Source: JAJUFS01 sp036381175
GTDB lineage: Bacteria > Pseudomonadota > Gammaproteobacteria > Natronospirales > JAJUFS01
Reading direction: 5' to 3'
Length of the DNA: 64,000 nt
NCBI GenBank assembly: GCA_036381175.1
Contig: DASVDI010000025.1
Span: 5,362-69,361 of the forward strand
Shown: positions 16,381-24,292 of the stretch, one piece after another
How the letters are laid out: the number at the start of each line of letters is the position of its first letter
How positions within the stretch are numbered: the stretch's first letter is position 1
The notes under the pieces: generated by a model
What the model saw: the letters and a program-made list of their open reading frames with translations, nothing else
Databases searched by the model: none
Told to the model about the DNA's origin: nothing
Position numbers and translations under genes: made by a program

Positions 16381-17222
16381 TGAATCCCGATCGCTACGCT
16401 TTCGAGCAAGCCATCGCCTTGCGCGACGACTGGCAGTTCTCGCGAATTTTTGCCTCCGAAACAGCGCGTCCCGGCTTCACTGCCCTGCTCGCCCTGCGCA
16501 CCGAATTACAGAATGTTGTGCGCCAGGCAAGCGAACCAGGCATCGCCGCGATGAGATTCGAATGGTGGCGGATGGAAATCGCACGCGGATTTGCGGGCAA
16601 CGCGCAACACCCTCTGGCGCGTGCACTGGGAAAATCTCTTGGTGAAGCCAACGTTGCGCCAGAATATTGTCTCGAACTCGTCGATGCGGCGGAAACCGAA
16701 AGCGAAAACAACGTATTCACCGAACAGGATTTCCGCCTTTACCTTTATCGCGGCGGCGGCGTGCTGGGCGAACAGCTCGCGATGTTATCGGGGATTAATG
16801 ACAGGAACGCGTTGAATGCCGCGCGCCGGCTCGGGCAATTGAAACGCTTTACCGACATGCTCCTTGCCTGTGGCGCGATGCTTCGTGCAGGACACTGGCT
16901 GTTTCCGTTCGAGTGGCTGGAACAGTCGTCGTTGAATCCGCAGGCTGTACTTGCGGATCCGGAAAACGAGAACGTTCATGCCCTGCTCGCCAAACTGCTT
17001 GCGGTGCTGGATACGGAAAGAATCGAAACGCGAACCGTGATGGAAAGCGTCGTGCTGCCGCCCGCGTTGCAGTTGCAGTGGCCGCTTATGCAACGCGATT
17101 ACCGCCGCTTGCGTGACAACCCCGCTGTCATGCTTGCTTCAAAAGCAGTAAAAGATGGCGGCATTGCGCGCTTGTGGACCGCGTGGCGCGGAGCGCGCAC
17201 GGCAAGCAAGAATTTTTCGTAG
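16380..17222 (+). CDS. Squalene/phytoene-synthase-like protein, possibly NDUFAF6-like
   Basis: A 280-residue protein with the helical pattern of the squalene/phytoene synthase fold: RYAFEQAIALRDDWQFSRIF at the start, then AMRFEWWRMEIARGF and HPLARALGK. The paired aspartate-rich (DxxxD) motifs needed for prenyl diphosphate condensation are not visible, so a normal synthase activity is doubtful. The AMRFEWWRMEI pattern is closer to the NDUFAF6 branch, whose mitochondrial member assists complex I assembly. The start overlaps the rmuC stop by one base. The C-terminus ends exactly where a REP-like element begins, and that element supplies the TAG stop. Function is not established. Confidence 0.7.
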   Translation: MNPDRYAFEQAIALRDDWQFSRIFASETARPGFTALLALRTELQNVVRQASEPGIAAMRFEWWRMEIARGFAGNAQHPLARALGKSLGEANVAPEYCLELVDAAETESENNVFTEQDFRLYLYRGGGVLGEQLAMLSGINDRNALNAARRLGQLKRFTDMLLACGAMLRAGHWLFPFEWLEQSSLNPQAVLADPENENVHALLAKLLAVLDTERIETRTVMESVVLPPALQLQWPLMQRDYRRLRDNPAVMLASKAVKDGGIARLWTAWRGARTASKNFS

Positions 17223-17273
17223 GACGGGCTTCGCCCGTCTTTCAACGACTGCGGGCAGAGCTCGCCCTACACG
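17219..17273. repeat. Pair of facing REP-like units
   Basis: Two related units face each other: gtaggacgggcttcgcccgt at 17219-17238, and gtagggcgagctctgcccgc read on the minus strand at about 17251-17270. The first contains a 7-bp stem (gacgggc / gcccgtc, loop ttc). Short inverted GTAGG(A/G)CG units of this kind are widespread in gammaproteobacterial intergenic DNA. This pair overlaps the stop codon of the preceding gene and may also end its transcript. Confidence 0.65.
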
Positions 17274-17298
17274 ACCGCATGAATAAAGATTTTATTTT

Positions 17299-17328
17299 TA
17301 ATCCTGTTAATCCTGTCCATTGCTCTTT
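17299..17328. repeat. Intergenic repeat, copy B (single arm)
   Basis: One arm of the ggacaggattaacaggatt family, here in reverse orientation (aatcctgttaatcctgtcc, then attgctcttt). Its 29 bases are identical, as reverse complement, to bases 25767-25795 in copy C. It ends immediately before the AGAGG ribosome site of yciK, so it sits in that gene's 5' leader or promoter region. Confidence 0.85.
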
Positions 17329-17340
17329 CAAGAGGTAATG

Positions 17341-18102
17341 ATGCCATCCGTCGAAACCATTCCCGCTTACCAGCCCGAAACCGATGCTTTGAAAGATCGC
17401 GTCGTCCTTGTTACAGGCGCAGGCGCCGGTATCGGCCGCGCAGTCAGCATCGCGCTCGCGAAGCACGGCGCAACCGTGATCCTGCTCGGACGAACCGTGA
17501 AGAAACTCGAAGGTGTCTACGATGAAATCGTCGCCGAAGGTGGTGGTCCGCAGCCGGCGATCTACCCGATGGATCTCGAAGGCGTCGTCTGGGACGACTA
17601 TCTTGAACTTTGCGAGCGCATCGAAAAGGAATACGGACGACTCGACGGCCTGCTGCACAACGCCGGCATTCTCGGTGACCGTTCACCGATCGAACATTAT
17701 GATCCCGTTGCCTGGCAGCGCGTTATGCTGATCAACGTCAGCGCGCCATTCCTGCTTTCCCGCGCCTGCATGCCGATCCTGCGCAAATCCGAAGATGCCA
17801 GCGTCGTGTTCACCTCATCCGGTGTCGGGCGCAAAGGCCGCGCTTACTGGGGCGCGTATGCGGTTTCGAAATTCGCAACCGAAGGCCTGATGGAAACCTT
17901 CGCTGATGAAATGGACAACGTGCAGAACGTTCGCGTCAACGCCATCAATCCCGGCGCGACACGCACCAGCATGCGCGCCGCAGCCTATCCCGGCGAAGAT
18001 CCGAACACGCTGAAAACACCGGAAGACATCACGAACGCCTATCTCTGGCTGCTGGGGCCGGCGAGCAAGGGCAAGCAGGGAATTTCGTTTGACGTCGTTT
18101 GA
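17341..18102 (+). CDS. yciK: YciK-type short-chain dehydrogenase/reductase
   Basis: A 253-residue short-chain oxidoreductase with an NAD(P) site TGAGAGIGRAVS near residues 30-42, HNAGILGDRSP, the catalytic Ser in FTSSGVGRKG and the Tyr-Lys pair in YAVSK. The start chosen is the second of two adjacent ATGs, spaced properly from AGAGG. It lies downstream of gph/ubiG as in Pseudomonas. The physiological substrate of YciK is not known. It converges on rluB with a long inverted repeat between them. Confidence 0.92.
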   Translation: MPSVETIPAYQPETDALKDRVVLVTGAGAGIGRAVSIALAKHGATVILLGRTVKKLEGVYDEIVAEGGGPQPAIYPMDLEGVVWDDYLELCERIEKEYGRLDGLLHNAGILGDRSPIEHYDPVAWQRVMLINVSAPFLLSRACMPILRKSEDASVVFTSSGVGRKGRAYWGAYAVSKFATEGLMETFADEMDNVQNVRVNAINPGATRTSMRAAAYPGEDPNTLKTPEDITNAYLWLLGPASKGKQGISFDVV

Positions 18103-18108
18103 GTCTGC

Positions 18109-18177
18109 GCAGGGCGGATTAGCGAAGCGTATCCGCCGAAACTTGATGGCGGATTACGCTTCGCTAATCCGCCCTGC
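18109..18177. repeat. Long REP-like inverted repeat, likely bidirectional terminator
   Basis: Bases 18109-18131 and 18155-18177 are a perfect 23-bp inverted repeat (gcagggcggattagcgaagc.. / ..gcttcgctaatccgccctgc). The stem continues six more pairs after a one-base bulge, leaving a 10-base loop. Elements with a 'ggcggattacgcttcgctaatccgcc' character recur in many proteobacterial genomes. It fills the gap between converging yciK and rluB. No T-run is present, so termination, if any, would rely on stem strength. Confidence 0.85.
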
Positions 18178-18191
18178 ACTTACGTCGTTAC

Positions 18192-19085
18192 TCACTTCGG
18201 TTTATTTCCCTTTCTTCTTCTTTGATCACCCTTCTTCTCGCGCTCCGGCATCACGAACGGCGGCTTGAGTCCGGCTTCGTCGTAAAGCGCGCGCATTTCG
18301 CCGGGCTTGAGGTTCCGGTGCTTGCCGCGCATGAGATAACGATCCAGGCGAATCGGTCCGAAGCGCAAGCGGATCAGTCGGCTGACTTTCAGATCCTGCG
18401 ATTCCCAGAGGCGGCGCACTTCGCGGTTGCGGCCTTCCTTGAGCGTGACGTGAAACCATTGGTTTGCGCCCTCGCCGCCCGCGATTTCAATCGTTTCGAA
18501 ACGCGCGATGCCATCATCAAGCGCGACGCCTTTTTTCAGTTTCGCGAGTGCAGCGTCCGTCACTTCGCCGAGCACGCGGCAGGCGTATTCGCGGCTGATT
18601 TCGGATGAGGGATGCATGAGACGGTCCGCGAGTGCGCCGTCGTTGGTAAACAGGAGAAGGCCCGAGGTATTGATATCGAGACGGCCGACCGCAATCCAGC
18701 GGCCTCGCGTGAGGACGGGAAGATCATCGAACACCGTGGGACGTCCTTCCGGATCATACCGCGTGGTAATCATGCCTTCCGGCTTGTTGTACGCGAGCAC
18801 GCGCGGCGACTGATCAAGGCGCTTTTCAAGGTGAATCTGGCGGCCATCGACTTCGACGCGATCGCCCGCCGTCACCTTCATGCCGAGTTCCGCGGGAACG
18901 CCGTTGACGTTCACGCGGCCCGCGCGAATCCATTCCTCGATCTGGCGGCGCGATGTAACGCCTGCCGTCGCGAGCACTTTCTGCAGGCGTTCCGGTTCGG
19001 TCGGTGCGAGCGAGGCCTGTTCGGGACGGGTCGCGTCAGTGACGCGTGACGTCTTCGCCGTTCGTGATTTCTTCTTGCGGAACAT
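18192..19085 (-). CDS. rluB: 23S rRNA pseudouridine synthase, RluB type
   Basis: Isomerises a uridine of 23S rRNA (U2605 in E. coli). An S4 RNA-binding domain (ERLQKVLATAGVTSRRQIEEW) comes first, then the RsuA-family catalytic domain with the active Asp in VGRLDINTSGLLLFTNDG, and LKEGRNREVRRLW. The C-terminus is Lys/Arg-rich. At 297 residues it fits RluB. The start lies 50 bases inside scpB, a long overlap; the usual scpA-scpB-rluB order supports the call. Confidence 0.93.
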   Translation of the reverse strand: MFRKKKSRTAKTSRVTDATRPEQASLAPTEPERLQKVLATAGVTSRRQIEEWIRAGRVNVNGVPAELGMKVTAGDRVEVDGRQIHLEKRLDQSPRVLAYNKPEGMITTRYDPEGRPTVFDDLPVLTRGRWIAVGRLDINTSGLLLFTNDGALADRLMHPSSEISREYACRVLGEVTDAALAKLKKGVALDDGIARFETIEIAGGEGANQWFHVTLKEGRNREVRRLWESQDLKVSRLIRLRFGPIRLDRYLMRGKHRNLKPGEMRALYDEAGLKPPFVMPEREKKGDQRRRKGNKPK

Positions 19086-19818
19086 CGGTCGCCTCGTCGT
19101 TGGTGAGTTCGTCCGGCGTTTCCTCGAACGATTCGTCGTTCATGCTGTCATCCGCGACAGTTTCGTCTTCGGCTTCGTCAGCCATGGCGACCTCGACGGG
19201 CATTCCGCCGTCGTCCTCGGCCAACTCCGCGGGTTCCTTCCGTTGCATGTCGCCGCCATGTTCCTTCAGATCCAGCTCGACGTTGATGCTGTCGATGTCG
19301 CGCAGCTCAGCGAGCGTCGGCAGTTCATCCAGCGACTTCAAGCCGAAATAATCCAGGAAGGTTTTCGTTGTGCCGTACATCGCCGGACGACCCGGAACGT
19401 CGCGATGTCCGACGACGCGAATCCAGTCACGCTCCTGCAAGGTGCGGACAATGGATGTCGAGACACTGACGCCGCGCACATCCTCGATTTCCGCGCGCGT
19501 GATCGGCTGGCGGTAAGCGACCAGCGCAAGTGTTTCGAGCAGCGCGCGCGAGTAACGCGTCGGGCGCTCTTCCCACAGGCGCGACACCCATTCGGCGTAC
19601 TGCTGTTTCACCTGAATGCGAAAGCCGCTGGAGGTTTCCTTGATCTCGATGCCGCGCTCGGCATAGTTCTCATGCAGCGCATCGATGGTTTTCTTCAACG
19701 CGCCCTTGTCCGGCCGCGCGCTTTCCTCGAAAAGCGCTTGCAGGTCATCCAGGCTCAGCGAACGTCCCGCAGCCAGCAAGGCGCCTTCGACAATGTTCTT
19801 CAGTTGCTGTTCATTCAT
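19036..19818 (-). CDS. scpB: Segregation and condensation protein B
   Basis: Winged-helix partner that dimerises and binds ScpA in the Smc-ScpAB condensin. About 190 N-terminal residues carry the two winged-helix domains (KNIVEGALLAAGRSLSLDDL, then RALLETLALVAYRQPITRAE and GRPAMYGTT). A C-terminal tail of about 65 residues is strongly acidic. The ATG at 19818 gives 260 residues; a TTG two codons upstream would overlap scpA. Both ScpA and Smc are in this window, so the whole complex is present. Confidence 0.95.
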   Translation of the reverse strand: MNEQQLKNIVEGALLAAGRSLSLDDLQALFEESARPDKGALKKTIDALHENYAERGIEIKETSSGFRIQVKQQYAEWVSRLWEERPTRYSRALLETLALVAYRQPITRAEIEDVRGVSVSTSIVRTLQERDWIRVVGHRDVPGRPAMYGTTKTFLDYFGLKSLDELPTLAELRDIDSINVELDLKEHGGDMQRKEPAELAEDDGGMPVEVAMADEAEDETVADDSMNDESFEETPDELTNDEATDVPQEEITNGEDVTRH

Positions 19819-19820
19819 CG

Positions 19821-20732
19821 TCAATCGTCCAGATCGGTTTCGAGTGCGTCCACATCAACGTCGTGCGACGCCGTCGATGCCTTGAGATGAATCGGCGCGA
19901 ACGGTTCCGCCTGGACGATCTCGATCAGTTTTTCCTTGAGCAGTTCCAGCAGGGCGAGAAAGCTCACCACCACGCCGAGCTTGCCCTCTTCCGGCTTGAA
20001 CAGGCTGTGAAAATCGCTATAGCCGGATGCGTTCTGCAAACCCAGCAACACTTCCGACATGCGTTGGCGCACGGATAGCGCCTCGCGCTGCACGTGATGA
20101 TGCTGGAACATTTCCGCGCGCTTGAGCACGTCCTTGAACGCGATCAACACTTCTTTCAGCATCACGTCCGGCAGGATTTCCACGACGCGCCGATCGACTA
20201 GTTCCGCCTCGGCACGAAACACGTCGCGCTCCAGCCGCGGCAATGAATCAATGTCTTCCGCCGCCGTCTTGAAACGCTCGTATTCCTGCAGGCGGCGCAC
20301 GAGTTCGGCGCGCGGATCGTCTTCGTCGGTTTCATCATGGATCGGGCGCGGCAACAACATGCGTGACTTGATCTCGGCAAGCATCGCGGCCATGACAAGA
20401 TATTCCGCCGCAAGCTCAAGCCGCATTTCCTTCATGATGTCGATGTATTCCATGTACTGCCGCGTGATCTCGGCAATCGGAATATTGAGAATGTCGAGGT
20501 TCTGCCGCTTGATGAGATACAACAGCAGATCCAGCGGACCTTCGAAGGCTTCGAGAAAGACTTCCAGCGCGTCGGGCGGAATGTACAGATCGCGCGGCAT
20601 GCTGGTGACCGGCTCGCCCAGCACCAGCGCGAACGGCATTTCACCCTGTTCGGGGCTGATTTTGTTCAGCAGCGGATTGTCGGTATCAACAACGATATCG
20701 TCCGCAGCTTCTGATTTCGGTTCGGTCTGCAT
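19821..20732 (-). CDS. scpA: Segregation and condensation protein A (kleisin)
   Basis: Kleisin that bridges the Smc head domains and recruits ScpB. The N-terminal Smc-contacting region is FEGPLDLLLYLIKRQNLDI, followed by AAEYLVMAAMLAEIKSRMLL, and a C-terminal winged helix ends the protein. The 303-residue call uses the ATG at 20732; a TTG four codons upstream overlaps the trpS stop. The first 40 residues are a variable acidic leader. Confidence 0.95.
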   Translation of the reverse strand: MQTEPKSEAADDIVVDTDNPLLNKISPEQGEMPFALVLGEPVTSMPRDLYIPPDALEVFLEAFEGPLDLLLYLIKRQNLDILNIPIAEITRQYMEYIDIMKEMRLELAAEYLVMAAMLAEIKSRMLLPRPIHDETDEDDPRAELVRRLQEYERFKTAAEDIDSLPRLERDVFRAEAELVDRRVVEILPDVMLKEVLIAFKDVLKRAEMFQHHHVQREALSVRQRMSEVLLGLQNASGYSDFHSLFKPEEGKLGVVVSFLALLELLKEKLIEIVQAEPFAPIHLKASTASHDVDVDALETDLDD

Positions 20733-20740
20733 TTTCGTAT

Positions 20741-21958
20741 TCAACGGTAATTGATGCCGGCGGCCTGGCGCACTTCTTCCAGCGTTTCCTTCGCCACGGC
20801 GCGCGCCGCCTCGGAACCATCGCTCATGATGGAACGCACGAGATCGGGATTCGCTTCATATTCCTTCGCGCGTTCGCGGATCGGTTCCAGTTCCGCCTGC
20901 ACGCGCTTGATCACGCTTATCTTGCAATCGATGCAACCAATGCCTGCGGTCGTGCAACCTTCCCAGACCCATTTTTTTGTTTCGTCATCGGAATACATCT
21001 TGTGGAAATCCCACACCGGGCACTTCTCAGGATTGCCCGGATCGGAACGCCGAACGCGCGCGGGATCCGTCGGCATGGTGCGCATTTTCTTCTCGATGAT
21101 CGCAGGCTCTTCGCGCAGCGCAATCGCGTTGCCGTAGGACTTGGACATTTTCTGTCCGTCGAGCCCGGTGACTTTCGGCGTTTCCGTCAGCAGGGCCTGC
21201 GGCTCGTGCAACACCGTGCGGCCGCTGCCGGCGAGATAACCGAGCAGGCGTTCACGGTCGCCCTTGGTGAGGTTCTGGTTTTCCGCCAGCATGGCGCGCG
21301 CTTTTTCCAGCGCTGCGTCATCACCTTGCTCGTTATATTTCCGGCGCAGCTCGGAATACAGCTTCGCGTTCTTTCCGCCAAGATTCCGGATCGCGGCTTC
21401 CGCCTTCTCCTTGAAACCCGGCTCGCTGCCGAAGATATGATTGAAGCGTCGCGCGAGTTCGCGCGACATCTCGATGTGCGGCACCTGGTCTGCGCCGACC
21501 GGCACGTAATCGGCGTTGAAAACGAGAATGTCCGCAGTCTGCAATACCGGGTAGCCGAGAAAACCATACGTGGCGAGATCGCGATCCTTGAGCTTTTCCT
21601 TCTGCTCCTTGTACGTCGGCACACGCTCAAGCCAGCCCACAGGCACAACCATGGACAGCAGCAGGTGCAGTTCCGCGACCTCGGGCACTTTCGACTGGAT
21701 CAGCAAGGTCGCCTGGCTCGGGTTGATGCCAACGGCCAGCCAGTCGATGACCATGTCCCAGACGTTCTTCTGGATATCCTGCGGATCTTCGTAATGTGTT
21801 GTCAGTGCATGCCAGTCGGCCACGGCGAAAAAGCACTGATACTCGTGCTGCAGCTTGAGCCAGTTTTTCAGCACGCCGTGATAATGACCGAGATGCAGCG
21901 CTCCGGTCGGGCGCATGCCGGACATAACGCGAAGGTTGGTCCCCACCAGGTTATTCAC
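20741..21958 (-). CDS. trpS: Tryptophanyl-tRNA synthetase with iron-sulfur-type cysteine motif
   Basis: Charges tRNA-Trp with tryptophan. Class I signatures are HLGH (residues 22-25) and KMSKS (270-274). At 405 residues it is longer than the usual 330-340: about 55 extra residues lie between PHIEMSRELARRF and the KMSKS loop. In the anticodon-binding half, Cys313, Cys335, Cys342 and Cys345 form C-x21-C-x6-C-x2-C, nearly identical to the C-x22-C-x6-C-x2-C that binds a 4Fe-4S cluster in Thermotoga TrpRS. The GTG start is the longest; an internal ATG (residue 12) is possible. It lies between a site-2 protease gene and scpA. Confidence 0.95.
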   Translation of the reverse strand: MNNLVGTNLRVMSGMRPTGALHLGHYHGVLKNWLKLQHEYQCFFAVADWHALTTHYEDPQDIQKNVWDMVIDWLAVGINPSQATLLIQSKVPEVAELHLLLSMVVPVGWLERVPTYKEQKEKLKDRDLATYGFLGYPVLQTADILVFNADYVPVGADQVPHIEMSRELARRFNHIFGSEPGFKEKAEAAIRNLGGKNAKLYSELRRKYNEQGDDAALEKARAMLAENQNLTKGDRERLLGYLAGSGRTVLHEPQALLTETPKVTGLDGQKMSKSYGNAIALREEPAIIEKKMRTMPTDPARVRRSDPGNPEKCPVWDFHKMYSDDETKKWVWEGCTTAGIGCIDCKISVIKRVQAELEPIRERAKEYEANPDLVRSIMSDGSEAARAVAKETLEEVRQAAGINYR

Positions 21959-21968
21959 TTCTTACTTA

Positions 21969-22658
21969 TCATCCCAATCCGAAAAGAATTCTCAACAGGT
22001 ACACGGCTTCCGGGCCGATAACGGTAAACAGGATTCCTTGCAGGTAAGCGGTCGGTGGACCCAGAACGGTCCCCAGTACACCCGTCGCCAAAAGCGCAAC
22101 CAGAACCAGCAGTCCGTAGGGTTCCAGGCGATCGAACTTGTCCGATAAATGCGGCGGCAGCAGGCTGCTGACCACACGGCCGCCATCCAGCGGCGGCACC
22201 GGCAGCAGGTTTAGCACCGCCAACACGATATTGATGAGGATGCCCGCAACACCCATCAGAGCCATCGGCATGGACACATACGGCAAGTTGATCATAAGCG
22301 CGATTTTTGCAATCACTGCCCAGATCAATGCCTGGATGAGATTCGATACCGGACCTGCAGCGGCGACAATGGCCATGTCGCGACGAGGGTTTCGCAAGTT
22401 TTGCTGCGCCACGGGAACAGGTTTTGCCCAACCAAAAATGAAGCCGCTGCTCATTAGAAGCAAAGCCAGCGGGACGACGATCGTGCCCACGGGATCGATA
22501 TGTTTCACCGGATTCAGGGTAAGTCGACCCATCATTTCCGCAGTGCGGTCACCGAAGCGGCGCGCCACCCAGCCATGAGAGACCTCATGCACGGTGATGG
22601 CGAACAGGACGGGAATTGCCCAGATGGCGATCTGTTGCAGCAAGCTTAATTCAAACAT
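21969..22658 (-). CDS. Site-2 protease family zinc metallopeptidase (M50)
   Basis: An intramembrane zinc peptidase of 229 residues. The zinc site HEVSH (residues 24-28) lies in a membrane segment, and the third ligand is in NLLPVPPLDGGR near residue 158. About five to six hydrophobic segments are visible and there is no PDZ domain, so this is the compact YwhC/Rip-like group, not RseP. Substrates are unknown. It sits between yciO and trpS, a common placement in relatives. Confidence 0.9.
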   Translation of the reverse strand: MFELSLLQQIAIWAIPVLFAITVHEVSHGWVARRFGDRTAEMMGRLTLNPVKHIDPVGTIVVPLALLLMSSGFIFGWAKPVPVAQQNLRNPRRDMAIVAAAGPVSNLIQALIWAVIAKIALMINLPYVSMPMALMGVAGILINIVLAVLNLLPVPPLDGGRVVSSLLPPHLSDKFDRLEPYGLLVLVALLATGVLGTVLGPPTAYLQGILFTVIGPEAVYLLRILFGLG

Positions 22659-22713
22659 CGGGGGATTATACGTGCCGGATTGCCATCAGGCTAAGGATTG
22701 ACAGAGGGGATTT

Positions 22714-23343
22714 TCAGGCAACGGCCTCGAAAACCGACGCGTCGCCCCGGCCCTGGCGCAGCACCTGCACCTGGCCATCCTCAATGGCCACCACAGTGCT
22801 CGGCTCGATGCCGCAATGCCCGCCGTCGACGATCAGATCGACGTGATGCTCCAGCGCATCGCGGATGTCGTCAGGCTCGGTCATGGGCATGTCGTGGCCC
22901 GGCAGGATCAGCGTCGAGCTCATGATCGGCTCGCCCAGTTCCGCCAGCAGCGCCTGTGCGACGGGATGCTCGGGTACGCGGATGCCGATGGTCTTGCGCT
23001 TCGGGTTCTGCAGGCGCTTCGGCACCTCGCCAGTCGCCCGAAGGATGAAGGTGTAAGGCCCCGGCGTGTGCGCCTTCAGCAGGCGAAAGGCGGAATTATC
23101 GATACGGGCGTAATGCGAAATCTCGGCAAGATCACGGCAGACGAGCGTGAAATTGTGCTCCTTGTCCGTCTGGCGGATGCGGGCAATGCGCTCCATCGCG
23201 GTCTTGTCGCCGATCTGGCAGCCGAGCGCGTAACAGGAATCCGTCGGGTACACGATCACACCGCCGCCGCGAAGAATCTCGACGGCGCGCTTGATGAGCC
23301 GCGGTTGTGGCGTGACGGGATGGATGGCGAAAAACTGGCTCAT
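22714..23343 (-). CDS. yciO: YciO/Sua5/YrdC family protein (threonylcarbamoyl-AMP synthase-like)
   Basis: A 209-residue YrdC-fold protein. The start MSQFFAIHPVTPQPRLI and the segments GGVIVYPTDSCYALGC, GPYTFILRATGEVP and TIGIRVPEHP mark the YciO branch. YrdC/Sua5 members make threonylcarbamoyl-adenylate for the t6A tRNA modification; whether YciO members do so in vivo is less clear, and a separate TsaC may exist elsewhere. I chose the ATG giving the family N-terminus; much longer in-frame extensions run into yciB regulatory sequence. It probably heads the operon running to rluB. Confidence 0.9.
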   Translation of the reverse strand: MSQFFAIHPVTPQPRLIKRAVEILRGGGVIVYPTDSCYALGCQIGDKTAMERIARIRQTDKEHNFTLVCRDLAEISHYARIDNSAFRLLKAHTPGPYTFILRATGEVPKRLQNPKRKTIGIRVPEHPVAQALLAELGEPIMSSTLILPGHDMPMTEPDDIRDALEHHVDLIVDGGHCGIEPSTVVAIEDGQVQVLRQGRGDASVFEAVA

Positions 23344-23383
23344 TGGAAAATTATTGTCACGTTGGTTGCTGCCGGACAGTTGC

Positions 23384-23413
23384 TTGGCGCGTTTTTTGGC
23401 GCCCGTGTATGAT
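23384..23413 (+). promoter_or_regulatory. Candidate sigma70 promoter for yciB-yciI-bolA
   Basis: TTGGCG (23384-23389), an 18-base spacer and TATGAT (23408-23413) lie 31 bases before the yciB ATG. Four of six bases match the -35 consensus and five of six match the -10. It lies in the divergent gap between yciO and yciB. Confidence 0.5.
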
Positions 23414-23443
23414 ACCGCGCTTACATGACTCCGAGCGGTCCGC

Positions 23444-23992
23444 ATGGCTTTCCTGTTCGATTTCTTTCCCGTTCTGCTGTTCTTTCTCGCGTACCAGTGG
23501 AAAGGCATTTTCTTTGCAACCGGCGTCATCATCGTGGCAACGCTGGTGCAGGTCGCCGTGCAATGGATTCGCACGCGTCACGTAAAACCGATGCACCTGG
23601 TCACCGCGGTGCTGGTGTTCGTGTTCGGCGGGCTGACGCTGCTGATCGGCGATGCGGAATGGATCAAGTGGAAAGTCACCGTGCTTTACTGGCTGTTCGC
23701 GATCGCCTTTCTCGCCTCGGCGTTCATCGGTTCACGCAAGACGGTCATCGAGCGGCTTCTCGGCAAGGAAATCGAGTTGCCTGCTCCCGTCTGGAATCGT
23801 CTTAACACGATGTGGATCGGATTCTTCGTCGTGCTCGGTGCGCTGAACCTTTATGTCATGTTTCGCTACGACACCGACACGTGGGTGGATTTCAAGTTCT
23901 ACGGCGTGCTCGGACTCACCTTCATCTTCGTGCTGTTCCAGGCCGTCTACCTGTCGCGGCATATTGATCTCGATGACGAAGGAGACACCTGA
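23444..23992 (+). CDS. yciB: Septation protein A / inner membrane protein YciB
   Basis: An inner-membrane protein that interacts with division and cell-envelope synthesis proteins in enterobacteria. The 182 residues begin MAFLFDFFPVLLFFLAYQWKG, the family hallmark, and have about five hydrophobic segments; FKFYGVLGLTFIFVLFQAVY closes the last. Length is standard (about 180). It is followed without a gap by yciI, as in many relatives. Confidence 0.95.
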   Translation: MAFLFDFFPVLLFFLAYQWKGIFFATGVIIVATLVQVAVQWIRTRHVKPMHLVTAVLVFVFGGLTLLIGDAEWIKWKVTVLYWLFAIAFLASAFIGSRKTVIERLLGKEIELPAPVWNRLNTMWIGFFVVLGALNLYVMFRYDTDTWVDFKFYGVLGLTFIFVLFQAVYLSRHIDLDDEGDT

Positions 23993-24292
23993 ATGTTCTA
24001 CGCCATCATCGGTGCGGATGTTCCGGACAGCCTCGCCCGCCGGCGCGAAGCACGGCCTGCGCACCTTGCGCGGCTTGAAGCACTGCAACGCGATGGCCGC
24101 TTGCTGCTCGCCGGCCCCAATCCTGCGATCGATTCCAGCGACCCTGGCAGCGCGGGATTCACGGGCAGTCTCATCGTTGCGGAATTCGAATCGCTGCAGG
24201 CAGCGACAGAATGGGCGGATGCCGATCCTTACGTGGCTGCCGGCGTGTACGCCGAGGTCACCGTCAAACCCTTTTTGAAAGTGTTGCCATGA
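23993..24292 (+). CDS. yciI: YciI-like protein
   Basis: A 99-residue ferredoxin-like-fold protein. The conserved motifs are RPAHLARLE near residue 22 (His proposed as an active-site residue), the GRLLLAGP segment, the SLIVAEFES strand, and DPYVAAGVYAEVTVKPF at the end. The biological function is not known. The ATG directly follows the yciB stop, and its own stop overlaps bolA as ATGA. Confidence 0.92.
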   Translation: MFYAIIGADVPDSLARRREARPAHLARLEALQRDGRLLLAGPNPAIDSSDPGSAGFTGSLIVAEFESLQAATEWADADPYVAAGVYAEVTVKPFLKVLP

